From Streptomyces sp. NBC_01775 (GTDB lineage: Bacteria > Actinomycetota > Actinomycetes > Streptomycetales > Streptomycetaceae): a stretch of DNA of 64,000 nucleotides. The notes beneath the pieces are model-generated. The model ran no database searches. It saw nothing but the letters and a program-made list of their open reading frames with translations, and was not told the DNA's origin. The stretch spans positions 6,758,001 through 6,822,000 of the forward strand of contig NZ_CP109104.1 of the NCBI RefSeq assembly GCF_035917675.1. Reading direction: 5' to 3'. This document shows, one piece after another, positions 47,474 to 56,745 of this stretch. The position numbers and the translations under genes were made by a program. Each line of letters starts with the position of its first letter. The stretch's first letter is position 1.

Positions 47474-47555
47474 CACGCGGGGCACGAGGGGCCCACAGAG
47501 CACGCGGGGCACGAGGGGCCCCACAGACCACGAAGGGCACGAGAAGCCCACAGGG
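47474..47555 (+). repeat. 27-28-bp tandem repeat, three copies
   Basis: Units beginning CACGCGGGGCACGAGGGGCC at 47474, 47501 and 47529, each ending in CCCACAG(A/G), fill the leader of the next gene and stop 7 bp before its GGGAGAGG ribosome binding site. Partial units extend upstream to ~47455. The third copy is diverged (A for G changes). Confidence 0.8.
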
Positions 47556-47576
47556 CACAAAAGGGAGAGGTACAGC

Positions 47577-48143
47577 ATGGCCGACGCGCCACCACCGGTC
47601 CGAACGGCGCTTCCGCGCGCCGAACTGCTCGTCGACCGCGAGGTGACGGACGAAGCCGCACACGCCCTGAGCGCGCACTTCAGCGACGCGGGCTACGCCG
47701 TGACCACCCGCCGGGTCCTCGAAGACCGAGGGCTCGAAGAGCTGACGTGGATCGTGCTGGCGGCGCTCCCCCTCCAGGCGTTCTTGAGCGGACTGGGCAA
47801 CGAGGCCGTCACGGACGCCTACCGAGGGCTGAAGGCCCTGGTCACCCGCATCCGGCCCGGCGCGAGCGCGGACGCGGACGCGGGCTCGGGCGCGGTCCCG
47901 AGCGCGCGGGACGGTGTCGGTGTCGGCGTCGGCACCGACGCCGGTGAGGCCGTCCCCCTCGTGCTCCAGGACCCCGGCACCCGCCTGCGGATCGTCCTGG
48001 AGGCGGACCTCCCCGAGGAGGCATACGCGCAGCTCACGCGCCTGGACCTCACCGCCTTCCGGATCGGCCCCCTGCACTACGACAGGGCCCTGGGCCGCTG
48101 GCGCTCACCGCTGGACGAGGCGGCCGGGCCCGGGCGGGGGTAG
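47577..48143 (+). CDS. Hypothetical protein
   Basis: 188 residues from the ATG at 47577, with GGGAGAGG 7 nt upstream; the frame is open further back through the tandem repeats but that part looks non-coding. The N-terminal half (AELLVDREVTDEAAHALSAH, a hydrophobic WIVLAALPLQAFLSGLGNEA) and the C-terminal half (VLQDPGTRLRIVLEADLPEE, RIGPLHYDRALGRWRSPLDE) look folded. They are joined by an Asp/Ala/Gly/Val low-complexity linker. No family recognised. Confidence 0.65.
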   Translation: MADAPPPVRTALPRAELLVDREVTDEAAHALSAHFSDAGYAVTTRRVLEDRGLEELTWIVLAALPLQAFLSGLGNEAVTDAYRGLKALVTRIRPGASADADAGSGAVPSARDGVGVGVGTDAGEAVPLVLQDPGTRLRIVLEADLPEEAYAQLTRLDLTAFRIGPLHYDRALGRWRSPLDEAAGPGRG

Positions 48144-48290
48144 GGGCAGGGCCACGGCCACCGGCTCGACGGGGGTGGTGAACAACACGGCCAGCGCGCG
48201 TGGGCGCACACGCCGCGAGTGGCCGAGCGGGCCGAACCCCCGCCCCGCAGGCGGAAGTCCAGCCCGGCCCTCCTCGGGACGCGCCCCCTC

Positions 48291-50600
48291 TCAGCGCACC
48301 TGTATCGGCTCCGCCTCGTACCCCTGGGACGGCGACGGGACATCGGCCCCGGGGCCCACCGGACCGGATATGCCGGCCCCCGCGTCCGCCTCGTCGTGCG
48401 CTCCGCCGTGCTCCAGACGGGGCAGCCACCCCAGCCACTTGGGCAGGTACCAGTTCTGTTCGCCCAGCAGCATCATCACGGCGGGCAGCAGCACCATCCG
48501 CACCACGGTGGCATCCAGCAGGACGGCGACCGCGAGGCCGACCCCGAGCTGCTTCATGTCCTGCATCGACAGGGTCGCGAACACCGAGAAGACGGCGACC
48601 ATGATCAGGGCCGCGCCCGTCACAGCGGGTGCTGTCGCCTGGATGCCCTCGCGTATGGCCTCGCGGGTGCCGGCACCCCGGTCGTGTGCCTCGCGGATCC
48701 GGGAGACGACGAAGACGTGGTAATCCATCGACAGCCCGAACAGGACGACCAGGACGAACAGCGGCATCCACGACTCGATCGCGCCGACCGCGTCCGTCCC
48801 CACCAGCGAGGCACCCCAGCCGTGCTGGAAGACCGCCGTCATCACTCCGTACGCGGCGCCCACCGACAGCAGGTTGAGCACGATCGAGGCCAGCGCGATC
48901 GGCACCGAGCGGAAGCAGATCAGCATCAGCATGAAGGTGACGACGGTGATGAAGACGAAGACCGGCAGGATGCCGTCCCTGAGCTGGTCGTTGAAGTCTT
49001 TCGAATTGGCCAGCTCGCCCGCCACATACACCTGCCCCGACGCCGCGACCGGGCCCAGCGTGTCCGGCACGACCGTGCCGCGCAGCCGGTCGAGCGCGGC
49101 GAGCGAGGTGGCGTCGGTGCCGTTGCCCGCGAGCGGTACGTCGATCACCGCGACGTCGTCCTTGGCGTACACAGCCGTCTCGACGCCCTTGCCGAAGTGG
49201 CTGTCGTGCGTGACCTTCTCGCGGAAGCCGGCGAGGGCCTGGCGGGTCTTCGCGGAGCGGATGTCGTCCGACTTGAGCACGACCCGTGCCGGGTCGGGGC
49301 CGCCGGGGAAGCTCTTGTTGATCTTCTCGGCGCTGACCCGCAGCGGGGCTTCCTTCGGCATCTGCTTGTCCAGCGACAGTTGCTCCGTCTTCATCCCGAG
49401 CGCGGGCGCGGCCAGTACCAGCATCGCTACGGCGGCGGCGACGGCGAACAGGCCGGGCGCGGCCAGAACCGGCCGCAGCAGCGTGCCCGAGATCCGGCCG
49501 GAGGGCTTGCGCCGCCCCTGCTCACGGTCCCGCTTGCGGCCACCGAGGAAGGGCATCTTGCCCTTGTCGATCCGGTCCCCGAGCCACGACAGCATCGCGG
49601 GCAGGATCGTCACCGAGCCGAGCATCGCGATGAAGACCACCAGAATGGTGGCCACGGCGAAGCCCTCGAACAGCAGCAGCCCGGACAGGAACATCCCGGC
49701 CATCGCCACCATCACCGTCACCCCGGACACCAGCACGGCACGCCCGCTGGTGGCGGCGGCTATCCGCAGCGCCGTCTCCGGATCACGTCCCGCGGCGCGT
49801 TCGTCCCGCTCGCGGCGCAGGTAGAAGAGGCAGTAGTCGACGCCGACGGCCAGGCCCATCAGCAGCATCACGGAGTTGGTCGTCGGGTCGATATGGAGTT
49901 GGCTGCTGATGAGCGCCAGGATGCCGTTGGCCGCGAGGAAGGCGGTGACTGCGAGCGCCACCGGCAGCAGCGCTGCCACAAGCGCGCCGAAGGCGACCAG
50001 CAGGATGCCGAGCGCCAGTGGCACGGCCGTCCACTCGGCCTTGGCGAAGTCGTCGCCGAGGATCTTGTCCAGCCACTTCATGGCGCTGGCTTCGCCGTAC
50101 TGGTGTATCTGGACGCCGTCGCCCTTGTGCGCGTCGCGCACCTTGTCGACCGCCTCCGTCACCTCGGTGATCGGCCCCTTGTCCTGCGACTCGGGATCAC
50201 CGCGCATCTGGAAGCCGATCAGCGCTGCTCTGCCGTCCTTCGATGGCAGCGGCTCGCGGACGTTCTTGACGCGGCCGGTGTCCTCGACCGCCCTGGTCAC
50301 CTTCCCGGCGACCGCTCTCCACCCGCCCTTGTCCTTGCTGGAGACCATCACCGACTCGGCGGGGGGCTCTTTGATCCCGGCGTCCTCCAGGATCACGGTG
50401 GCCCGCGCCGAATCCCGCACGGTCTGCTCGGAATCGGCGGGCTCGGTCAGCCCCGTCATGCCCCCCAGCGCCGCCGTGAGCACGACGAAGAGCAGCCAGC
50501 CGATGACCGCTGTCTTGCGGTGCCGGGTGCTCCAGCCCCCCAGCCGGGCCGCCATCCCCTCCCGGCTCCGCCTGTCCTGCGCTGCCCGCGTGCCCCTCAT
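48291..50600 (-). CDS. MMPL/RND-family membrane transporter
   Basis: 769 residues from the ATG at 50600 (GGGGAG 8 nt upstream); the frame is open further back. It shows the MMPL architecture: a membrane segment after WSTRHRKTAVIGWLLFVVLT, a large extracytoplasmic loop, then two sets of five to six membrane segments. The paired proton-relay motifs are GVDYCLFYLRRERDE and GLSMDYHVFVVSRIREA. Such proteins export lipids, drugs or secondary metabolites by proton antiport. It is divergent from the histidine kinase at 50899 across 298 bp in which I see no gene. Confidence 0.93.
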   Translation of the reverse strand: MRGTRAAQDRRSREGMAARLGGWSTRHRKTAVIGWLLFVVLTAALGGMTGLTEPADSEQTVRDSARATVILEDAGIKEPPAESVMVSSKDKGGWRAVAGKVTRAVEDTGRVKNVREPLPSKDGRAALIGFQMRGDPESQDKGPITEVTEAVDKVRDAHKGDGVQIHQYGEASAMKWLDKILGDDFAKAEWTAVPLALGILLVAFGALVAALLPVALAVTAFLAANGILALISSQLHIDPTTNSVMLLMGLAVGVDYCLFYLRRERDERAAGRDPETALRIAAATSGRAVLVSGVTVMVAMAGMFLSGLLLFEGFAVATILVVFIAMLGSVTILPAMLSWLGDRIDKGKMPFLGGRKRDREQGRRKPSGRISGTLLRPVLAAPGLFAVAAAVAMLVLAAPALGMKTEQLSLDKQMPKEAPLRVSAEKINKSFPGGPDPARVVLKSDDIRSAKTRQALAGFREKVTHDSHFGKGVETAVYAKDDVAVIDVPLAGNGTDATSLAALDRLRGTVVPDTLGPVAASGQVYVAGELANSKDFNDQLRDGILPVFVFITVVTFMLMLICFRSVPIALASIVLNLLSVGAAYGVMTAVFQHGWGASLVGTDAVGAIESWMPLFVLVVLFGLSMDYHVFVVSRIREAHDRGAGTREAIREGIQATAPAVTGAALIMVAVFSVFATLSMQDMKQLGVGLAVAVLLDATVVRMVLLPAVMMLLGEQNWYLPKWLGWLPRLEHGGAHDEADAGAGISGPVGPGADVPSPSQGYEAEPIQVR

Positions 50601-50898
50601 ATGGACGCTCCCCATATCTCGTTGTCCGGGACTTATTTCGTTTCCCGCGATGCGCCTGGTTCGAATACGTTCCTCTTGCACCGAAACGCTGTTCTTGCCG
50701 TGGGAACAACGCTAGAAAGCCGGGGGCCGCGGTCCCAGCCGCTGAACCCCCTGATCGCCGGAAGACAGGGCGAGTCCTGAGGGTGGTGCTAGGTCCACCC
50801 AGGGTTCTCTAGCTCGGGCCAGTGCGGTGCCGGGGCCGGGCGCCGCAGACTGGCAACGTGCCTGGAGAGCAGACACATGAGTACGGGGGCAGGCCGGG

Positions 50899-52266
50899 GT
50901 GAATGAAATGAGCGGGACGATGACGAGAAGCGAAGGCACAGTGCGGGCGGCGCCCCCGGTGCCGGCTGCCGTGCGCTCGGCCTGGCAGACCGCCGGCCCG
51001 CGCGGGGGGCGGCCATGGTCCGCGGGGCTCGCCGCGTCGCGCGGCGTCGCGCTGGCGTTCCTGTCGTTGGGCGGCTCCCTGGCGCTGTTCATCACCACGG
51101 TGCTGTCCCTCGCCCTCCTCCTGCTGGGAGTGGGCTTCTTCACCACCCCGTGGGTGCTGCAAGCCGTGCGGATGCACGCCAACCGGCGGCGCCAGCTGGC
51201 GGGCGACTGGGCGGGAGTGAAGCTCCTGGCCCCCTACCGCCTGCTGCCCCAGAGCCGCATCGGAGTCACGGGCCACGTCGAGCGCTGCGTCCTCATGCTC
51301 AAGGACCCGGCCACCTGGCGGGACCTGGTCTGGCTGATCGTCGACGCCACCGTCGGGTTCGCCATAGCACTCCTCCCGCCCGCCCTGATCCTCTACGGCA
51401 TAGAGGGCTGGGTGATGCTCTGCGGCCTCTGGCACGCCGTCGCCGGGGACTACTGGTACGGCTTCGTCCACGTGGAGAACTTCGGCGACGCCGTGCAGTG
51501 CGCCCTGCTGGGCACCTTCCTTCTGCTCACCGCGCTGAGCGTCAACCAGCACCTGGTGAAGGCGCACTTCCAGGTCGCCCGCGCCTTCCTGTCGCCCACG
51601 CGGGAGGCCCTGCTCGCCCAGCGCGTCGAGCGGCTCTACGAGACCCGGCACGACGCGGTCGACACCTCGGCCGCCGAGCTGCGCCGCATCGAACGCGACC
51701 TCCACGACGGCGCGCAGGCCCGCATGGTGGCCATGGGCATGAGCCTGGGCGCCATCGAAACCCTCATCGAACACGACCCGGCGAAGGCCAAGCAGCTGAT
51801 CGGCCAGGCGAGAGAATCTTCGGCCGAGGCGCTGACGGAGCTGCGCGACCTGGTGCGCGGCATCCACCCGCCGGTGCTGGCCGAGCGCGGCCTCGGCGAC
51901 GCGGCCGAGGCACTCACGCTGCGCATGCAGGTGCCCGTCGAGGTGGACATCGACCTGCCGGGCCGCTTCGACGAACCCGTGGAGACGGCTGCCTACTTCG
52001 CCATCAGCGAGGTCCTCACGAACGCGGTCAAGCACGCGGAGGCCGGCCGGATCTGGCTCGACGTCCACCACACCTACGACGCGGGCGGCATGCTCCGCAT
52101 CGCCGTCACCGACGACGGCAAAGGCGGCGCCGATGTCACCAAGGGCTCCGGCATAGCGGGCGTCCAACGCCGCCTCGGCCAGTTCGACGGCATCCTCGCC
52201 GTCACCAGCCCCTCGGGCGGCCCCACCATGGTCACCATGGAAATCCCCAGCGTCCCGGTGCTGTAA
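50899..52266 (+). CDS. Sensor histidine kinase (orphan paralogue)
   Basis: 455 residues from GTG 50899; ATG 50908 is an alternative. The N-terminus has a hydrophobic pair at residues ~50-85, two more segments at ~150-185 and another near 200-215. HisKA_3 (AAELRRIERDLHDGAQARMV) and HATPase_c (SEVLTNAVKHAEAGRIWLDV, TDDGKGGADVTKGSGIAGVQ) follow. It shares long near-identical stretches with the kinase at 32966 (e.g. LTELRDLVRGIHPPVLAERG) but has an extra ~50-residue membrane insert. No response regulator adjoins. It is divergent from the MMPL transporter, a plausible target. Confidence 0.92.
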   Translation: MNEMSGTMTRSEGTVRAAPPVPAAVRSAWQTAGPRGGRPWSAGLAASRGVALAFLSLGGSLALFITTVLSLALLLLGVGFFTTPWVLQAVRMHANRRRQLAGDWAGVKLLAPYRLLPQSRIGVTGHVERCVLMLKDPATWRDLVWLIVDATVGFAIALLPPALILYGIEGWVMLCGLWHAVAGDYWYGFVHVENFGDAVQCALLGTFLLLTALSVNQHLVKAHFQVARAFLSPTREALLAQRVERLYETRHDAVDTSAAELRRIERDLHDGAQARMVAMGMSLGAIETLIEHDPAKAKQLIGQARESSAEALTELRDLVRGIHPPVLAERGLGDAAEALTLRMQVPVEVDIDLPGRFDEPVETAAYFAISEVLTNAVKHAEAGRIWLDVHHTYDAGGMLRIAVTDDGKGGADVTKGSGIAGVQRRLGQFDGILAVTSPSGGPTMVTMEIPSVPVL

Positions 52267-52310
52267 GCCCGGCAGGCCCGGGGGAGAGCGGTGTGGGCCT
52301 CAAGCCGGGC
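52267..52310. terminator. Terminator overlapping convergent 3' ends
   Basis: Nested stems GCCCGGC/GCCGGGC (52267-52273 with 52304-52310) and GGCCC/GGGCC inside. They follow directly on the kinase stop and include the LysR stop codon at 52300-52302. Confidence 0.65.
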
Positions 52311-53202
52311 AGGGGGCCCAGTGCTGACGGGCCAAAGCGGCAAGCTCGCGCACTGCCGGGGCGGGCTGCCGCCCCTCGTGGCGGACGAAGAAGACGTCCA
52401 GCACCGGCTCGCACTCCCACGCCAGAGCGGCCAGCTCGCCTCGCGCGATCTCCTCGTCGACCGAAGCGGCGGGCGCGAGCCCCACCCCGAGGCCCGCTGC
52501 GGCACACCGCCGCAGCGCTTCCACGCTGAAGAACTCCACCGTCGGCGGGCGCAGCCCCGCCCGGCTCAGTTCCCGGTCCATCACCAGCCGCTGGGCACAG
52601 CCGGGCTCCAGCAACAGCACGGTCTCCCGGGCGAGTTCCCCGGTTGCCACCCGGCGGCGGGCCGCGAGCGGGTGGCGCGGGTGTGCGACGAGCCGCAGCG
52701 GCTCGCGCCGCATCCGCTCCGCGTGCACCCCCGGCGCGCTGACCGCCTCCTCCTGGAGGAAGCCCGCGTCGATGGTGCCCTCGGCGAGGGCGTCCAGCAG
52801 GGGTCCGCGCGCCGCGGGCTGAAAGGCCAGCCGCAGCAGCGGAAAGCGTTCGCGCACGGCGCCGAGTACGGGCGGCAGATGGTGCGCGCACAGGCTCTCC
52901 GGTGCGGCGAGCCGCAGCGTGCCCCGTATTCGCGCGGGGTCCTCGCCCGCGCCGCGCACCGCTTCCGCTGCCTGTTCGGCCCGCCCCAGCAGGGTCCGAG
53001 CGTGTGTGCACAGCTCGCGGCCCGGACCGGTCAGCACCACCCGCCGCCCGAGCCGCTCGAACAGCGCGACCCCCAGCTCGTTCTCCAGGGCCTTCACATG
53101 CGCCGTCACGCTGGACTGCACATAACCCAGCTCCCGTGCCGCACGTGTGAAGTGCAGATGCCGGGCGACGACGAGGAACGTCTCCAGCTGCTTCAGTTCC
53201 AT
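52300..53202 (-). CDS. LysR-family transcriptional regulator
   Basis: 300 residues from the ATG at 53202. The helix-turn-helix is MELKQLETFLVVARHLHFTR with AARELGYVQSSVTAHVKALE and NELGVALFERLGRRVVLTGP, followed by the periplasmic-binding-like effector domain (GTLRLAAPESLCAHHLPPVL). It is divergent from an MFS exporter across 92 bp that contain a long inverted repeat, the usual arrangement for LysR control of an adjacent target. Confidence 0.93.
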   Translation of the reverse strand: MELKQLETFLVVARHLHFTRAARELGYVQSSVTAHVKALENELGVALFERLGRRVVLTGPGRELCTHARTLLGRAEQAAEAVRGAGEDPARIRGTLRLAAPESLCAHHLPPVLGAVRERFPLLRLAFQPAARGPLLDALAEGTIDAGFLQEEAVSAPGVHAERMRREPLRLVAHPRHPLAARRRVATGELARETVLLLEPGCAQRLVMDRELSRAGLRPPTVEFFSVEALRRCAAAGLGVGLAPAASVDEEIARGELAALAWECEPVLDVFFVRHEGRQPAPAVRELAALARQHWAPCPA

Positions 53203-53224
53203 ACGGCGAGCGTAGCCACGCATC

Positions 53225-53256
53225 GAAGAATCCGATCGGGAACATCGGAAATCTTC
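53225..53256. promoter_or_regulatory. Candidate LysR operator
   Basis: GAAGAATCCGAT (53225-53236) and ATCGGAAATCTTC (53244-53256) form a 12-13-bp inverted repeat with one extra base in the right arm and a 7-bp centre. It lies midway between the divergent LysR and MFS starts. Confidence 0.6.
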
Positions 53257-53294
53257 GTTGGACACGATCGGTTCTCCGGCCCTACAACTCGACC

Positions 53295-54692
53295 ATGCGC
53301 ACGACCCGTTCCGGACCCGCCGCCCCACGCCCCGCCGCCCCACACCCTGCCGCCCTACCCCCTGCGGCCCCACGCCCCGCCGACGCACACGCCGCAGCCA
53401 CGCCCGCCACCCCCCGTACCGGCCTCGCGAGCCGGGACTTCCTGCTGCTCCTGGCCTCCACCGCCGCGGTCTTCGGCAACTCGTCCCCGCTGCTCTCCGT
53501 AGTCCCGCTGTGGGCCGAACACGGTGGCGGTGGACACGGCGGCGCCGGTGCGACGACCGCTCTCACCATGGCCACCACCGTCGCTGCGCAGCTCGCCATG
53601 GGCCGGGTGCTGCGCCGCTTCCCCGCGCGCCACGCGCTGACCGCCGGGGCGCTGACGATGGGCCTGCCCGCCTTCGCGTACGCCCTCTCGCCCGCGCTGC
53701 CCCTCACGCTCGCGCTTTCCGCCGTGCGCGGCCTCGGCTTCGGCATGGTCACCGTCGCGGGCAGCGCGCTCGTCGCCGAACTGGTGCCGCCCGCACAGCG
53801 GGGGAGGGCCGTCGGCTGGTACGGCGTCGCGGTCGGGCTGCCCGCCGTCGCGTTGCTGCCGCCGGCAGTGTGGTGCGCGGCGGAGTTCGGCTTTGGCCCC
53901 GTCTTCCTCGCCACGGCCGCGCTCGGCGTACTGGCGGCCCCGCTCAGCGCCCTCATCAGCCACGACGCCGGCCACGACGCCGACCACAATGCGGGCCCCA
54001 ACGCCGGCCACACCGCTGTCGCCGAACCAGGAGAGGACGCGAGCGCCGCGCCCCGCGAGGACACCACCGGGGGTGCCCGCCCCGGCCTTCGCGCGCTCGC
54101 GACCCCGTGGCTGCTGCTGTTCGTCTCCGTGTGCGCGCTCGGCAGCCTCATGTCCTTCCTGCCGCTCGCCCTCACCGCACCGGGTACGGCCCCCACCGCG
54201 CTCCTCACGGTCTCCCTCGCGCTGATCGTGGGCCGCTGGGCGGCGGGGGAGTGGAGCGACCGGCGGGGCGCCGCCGGTCGGCTCGCGGCGCCCGCCGCGT
54301 TGGCCTGCGCGCTCGGCACGGCCGCCTTCGCGGCGGTAGGCACGCTCCCGGCGGGCCGGGCGCTCCCCGTGGGCATCGCCGCCGGGCTCGTCTTCGGCCT
54401 GGGTATGGGCGCCCTCCAGAACGACACCCTCGTGGCGATGTTCCACCGCGCGGGCCCCGCGCACCACGGCACCGTCAGTGCCGTCTGGAACATGGGCTAC
54501 GACAGCGGCTTCGGCGCCGGAGCCCTGCTCACCGGCGTCCTGGCCCAGGCGCTCGCCCTCAGCCTTCCCACCACGTTCCTCGTCCTGGCCGCCACCGTCG
54601 CCACTGTCCTGCTGATGACGACGGTGTCGGCCAGGGGGGGAGCGAGGTCCCGGGAACGTGATCCGGACGACGGGAGGCCACCCAACGCCTGA
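53295..54692 (+). CDS. MFS transporter
   Basis: 465 residues from the ATG at 53295. The first ~45 residues are an Ala/Pro/His low-complexity extension, followed by about twelve membrane segments in two halves. AMGRVLRRFPARHALTAGAL is the conserved loop 2-3. The central cytoplasmic loop after segment six carries a degenerate DAGHDADHNAGPNAGH repeat. The protein resembles drug-efflux MFS permeases. The substrate is unknown, and control by the divergent LysR gene is likely. Its stop codon lies within a 17-bp direct repeat. Confidence 0.9.
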   Translation: MRTTRSGPAAPRPAAPHPAALPPAAPRPADAHAAATPATPRTGLASRDFLLLLASTAAVFGNSSPLLSVVPLWAEHGGGGHGGAGATTALTMATTVAAQLAMGRVLRRFPARHALTAGALTMGLPAFAYALSPALPLTLALSAVRGLGFGMVTVAGSALVAELVPPAQRGRAVGWYGVAVGLPAVALLPPAVWCAAEFGFGPVFLATAALGVLAAPLSALISHDAGHDADHNAGPNAGHTAVAEPGEDASAAPREDTTGGARPGLRALATPWLLLFVSVCALGSLMSFLPLALTAPGTAPTALLTVSLALIVGRWAAGEWSDRRGAAGRLAAPAALACALGTAAFAAVGTLPAGRALPVGIAAGLVFGLGMGALQNDTLVAMFHRAGPAHHGTVSAVWNMGYDSGFGAGALLTGVLAQALALSLPTTFLVLAATVATVLLMTTVSARGGARSRERDPDDGRPPNA

Positions 54693-54734
54693 CGCGGGCC
54701 TGCCCCGTACAGGCCTGCCTGACGCGGGACTGCC
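54688..54734. repeat. Direct repeat at the MFS stop codon
   Basis: CCTGACGCGGG(C/A)CTGCC occurs at 54688-54704 and 54718-54734, 30 bp apart. The TGA in the first copy is the stop of the MFS gene. Further downstream (54750-54825) GAATCC recurs at least five times, so the whole 141-bp convergent gap is repetitive. Confidence 0.75.
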
Positions 54735-54833
54735 TCACACAGGCCCCCACGAATCCCGCCTCCCACGACCCCCAGGAATCCGTCCCCCCGAATCCGCCCT
54801 CCCACGAATCCCCACGAATCCCCCGACTCCGTC

Positions 54834-56489
54834 TCACACGAGCGCCGACACCTTCTCCCGGTACTGCCGCACCGGCGCCGCGTCGCGGTAGGGCTCCAGC
54901 CGTCGCTCGAAGTCCCGTACATACTCGTGCGCCCGCACCGAGCGCATCTCCGCCGCCTGGTGCGCCGCCTCGACGCCCAGCGCGCAGGCCTGCTCGATCT
55001 CTCCCAGCCCCAGCCGGGCCGAGGCGAGCACCACCCGGCAAAAGAGCCTGCTGCGCGCGAACCCCGCGCCCCGCAGCTGGAGCGACCGCTCGGCGTGCTG
55101 CGCCGCCGCGCGGTACTGCTGGAGGTCGCGGTGGCAGTGGCCGAACTCGTCGGCGAGCTGCGCCTCGTCGAAGAAGCGTGCCCACTGCGGGACGTCCTCC
55201 CCGGGCCGTGCGCTCTCCAGCGCCCGCTCGGCCCGTGCGAGCGAGGCGGTGCAGGCCCGTACCTCGCCGAGCACCCCGTGGCCCCGCGCCTCGGCGGCGT
55301 GCAGCAGCGCCTGGACGACGGGCGCCGCCGAGGCGCCCACGCCCTGCTGCGCGACCCGCGCGAGCTGTACCGCCTCGCGGCCGTGCCCCAGGTAGACGGC
55401 CTGCCTGCTCATCGTCACGAGGACGTAGCTGCCGAAAGCGCGGTCGCCGGCCGCCTGGGTCAGCCGTAGGGCCTGGACGAAGTAGCGCTGGGCGAGCCCG
55501 TGCGCGGCGATGTCGTACGACGTCCAGCCCGCCAGCCGTGTCAGGTCGGCGGCGGCGCCGAAGAGCCGGCGCCCGAGCTGCTCGCCGTAGACGCCGCGCA
55601 GCATCGGTTCGGCCTCGTGCTCCAGATACCGCACCAGGGCCTGCCTGGCGTGGCCGCCGCCGTAGGCGTGGTCGAGCGCGCGGAACAGCTCGCAGACCGA
55701 GCGCAGCGCCGCCACGTCACCGCCGGAGACCCGCTGGCCCGGGCCACGCTCGACCCGGTCGAGCCGCGCGGCCGACAGCGCGGGCCGGGCCACCATGCCG
55801 GGGCCCGCCACCCGCGTCTGCGCGGGCACCCGCACCCCGCCGCTGTGCACCAGCGCGGGGCCTTGCCCGTGCGGCTGGCCCGGCCCGTGGCCGTGGCCTG
55901 CGGCGTGTCCGTGTCCATGTCCGTGGCCGGGACCTGTGCCGGCGCCCGCGCCCACCGGCGTCTGCCCGGGCCCCGGCGGGTGACCGAGCCCCGGTGGATG
56001 ACCCGAGGGGCCGTCGGGTTCCGGACCGCGCGCCACCCGCTCATCGGCTCTGCCGATCAGCCAGTCGCGGCTGGGAACCACGAGCCCCGCCGGGGTGAAG
56101 GCGATCTTCCGCAGCTCGGCGTGGCTGCCCGAGTCCTTGCGCCACAGGCCGCTGACGATGTCCACCGCCTCGGCGGGGGTCGCGGCGAACTCAAGGCCCG
56201 CGTACACCGGGGCGCACGCGTCCAGGCCGAGGTCCTGGGCGGTCAGCCGCCGGCCGAGCCGGCGGGTGAAGACCTCGGCGATCAGCGCGGGGGTCGTGCC
56301 CCTCGGCTGCTGTCCGCGCAGCCAGCGGGTCACCGAGGTTTTGTCGTAGCGCAGGTCAAGACCGTGTTCCAGGCCGAGCTGATCCACCCGCCTGGCGAGT
56401 CCGGCGTTGGAGAAGCCCGCCTCGGCGATCAGCGCGGCGAGCTGGCGGTTGGGGATGCGCTGCTGGGATGACTGGGTCGCGTCGCTCAC
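54834..56489 (-). CDS. NsdA-like XRE/TPR regulatory protein
   Basis: 551 residues from GTG 56489 (GGGGG upstream); ATGs at 56510 and 56516 are alternatives. The N-terminal ~100 residues contain a DNA-binding-like domain (RQLAALIAEAGFSNAGLARR, YDKTSVTRWLRGQQPRG). A conserved middle (AATPAEAVDIVSGLWRKDSG) is followed by a His/Gly-rich low-complexity stretch (GHGHGHGHAAGHGHG, ~195-215). The C-terminal half is helical and TPR-like (VRYLEHEAEPMLRGVYGEQL, QALRLTQAAGDRAFGSYVLV). Similar proteins act as developmental or antibiotic regulators in Streptomyces. It is divergent from lipB. Confidence 0.8.
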   Translation of the reverse strand: MSDATQSSQQRIPNRQLAALIAEAGFSNAGLARRVDQLGLEHGLDLRYDKTSVTRWLRGQQPRGTTPALIAEVFTRRLGRRLTAQDLGLDACAPVYAGLEFAATPAEAVDIVSGLWRKDSGSHAELRKIAFTPAGLVVPSRDWLIGRADERVARGPEPDGPSGHPPGLGHPPGPGQTPVGAGAGTGPGHGHGHGHAAGHGHGPGQPHGQGPALVHSGGVRVPAQTRVAGPGMVARPALSAARLDRVERGPGQRVSGGDVAALRSVCELFRALDHAYGGGHARQALVRYLEHEAEPMLRGVYGEQLGRRLFGAAADLTRLAGWTSYDIAAHGLAQRYFVQALRLTQAAGDRAFGSYVLVTMSRQAVYLGHGREAVQLARVAQQGVGASAAPVVQALLHAAEARGHGVLGEVRACTASLARAERALESARPGEDVPQWARFFDEAQLADEFGHCHRDLQQYRAAAQHAERSLQLRGAGFARSRLFCRVVLASARLGLGEIEQACALGVEAAHQAAEMRSVRAHEYVRDFERRLEPYRDAAPVRQYREKVSALV

Positions 56490-56745
56490 GGAACCCCCAG
56501 GTCGTTCCATCGTCATCAGGTTTACGGTCTCCTGCCCTCGCGGCTTACGGCAGACGCCGGGGCGCCCTGCTGGAACGGCGCGAATGTAACGGGCCCTCGC
56601 ACACCGTTCGCCCCCTTCGTCGGGCATTCATCCGTACGTGTGAGGAGGCAGCCACCTGCGGGGGCGGTGCGCCCCGGCCGTACAGTGGCGGTGGGCGCGA
56701 GCGCGGATCCGCTCGGGTCCGAGAGGCGGTAGGAGGAGGAACGGC

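Noticed and set aside
48200..50780. 853-codon plus-strand frame antisense to the MMPL transporter
   Set aside because: It mirrors the transporter, is rich in His/Arg/Gln without domain pattern, and runs through the divergent promoter region.
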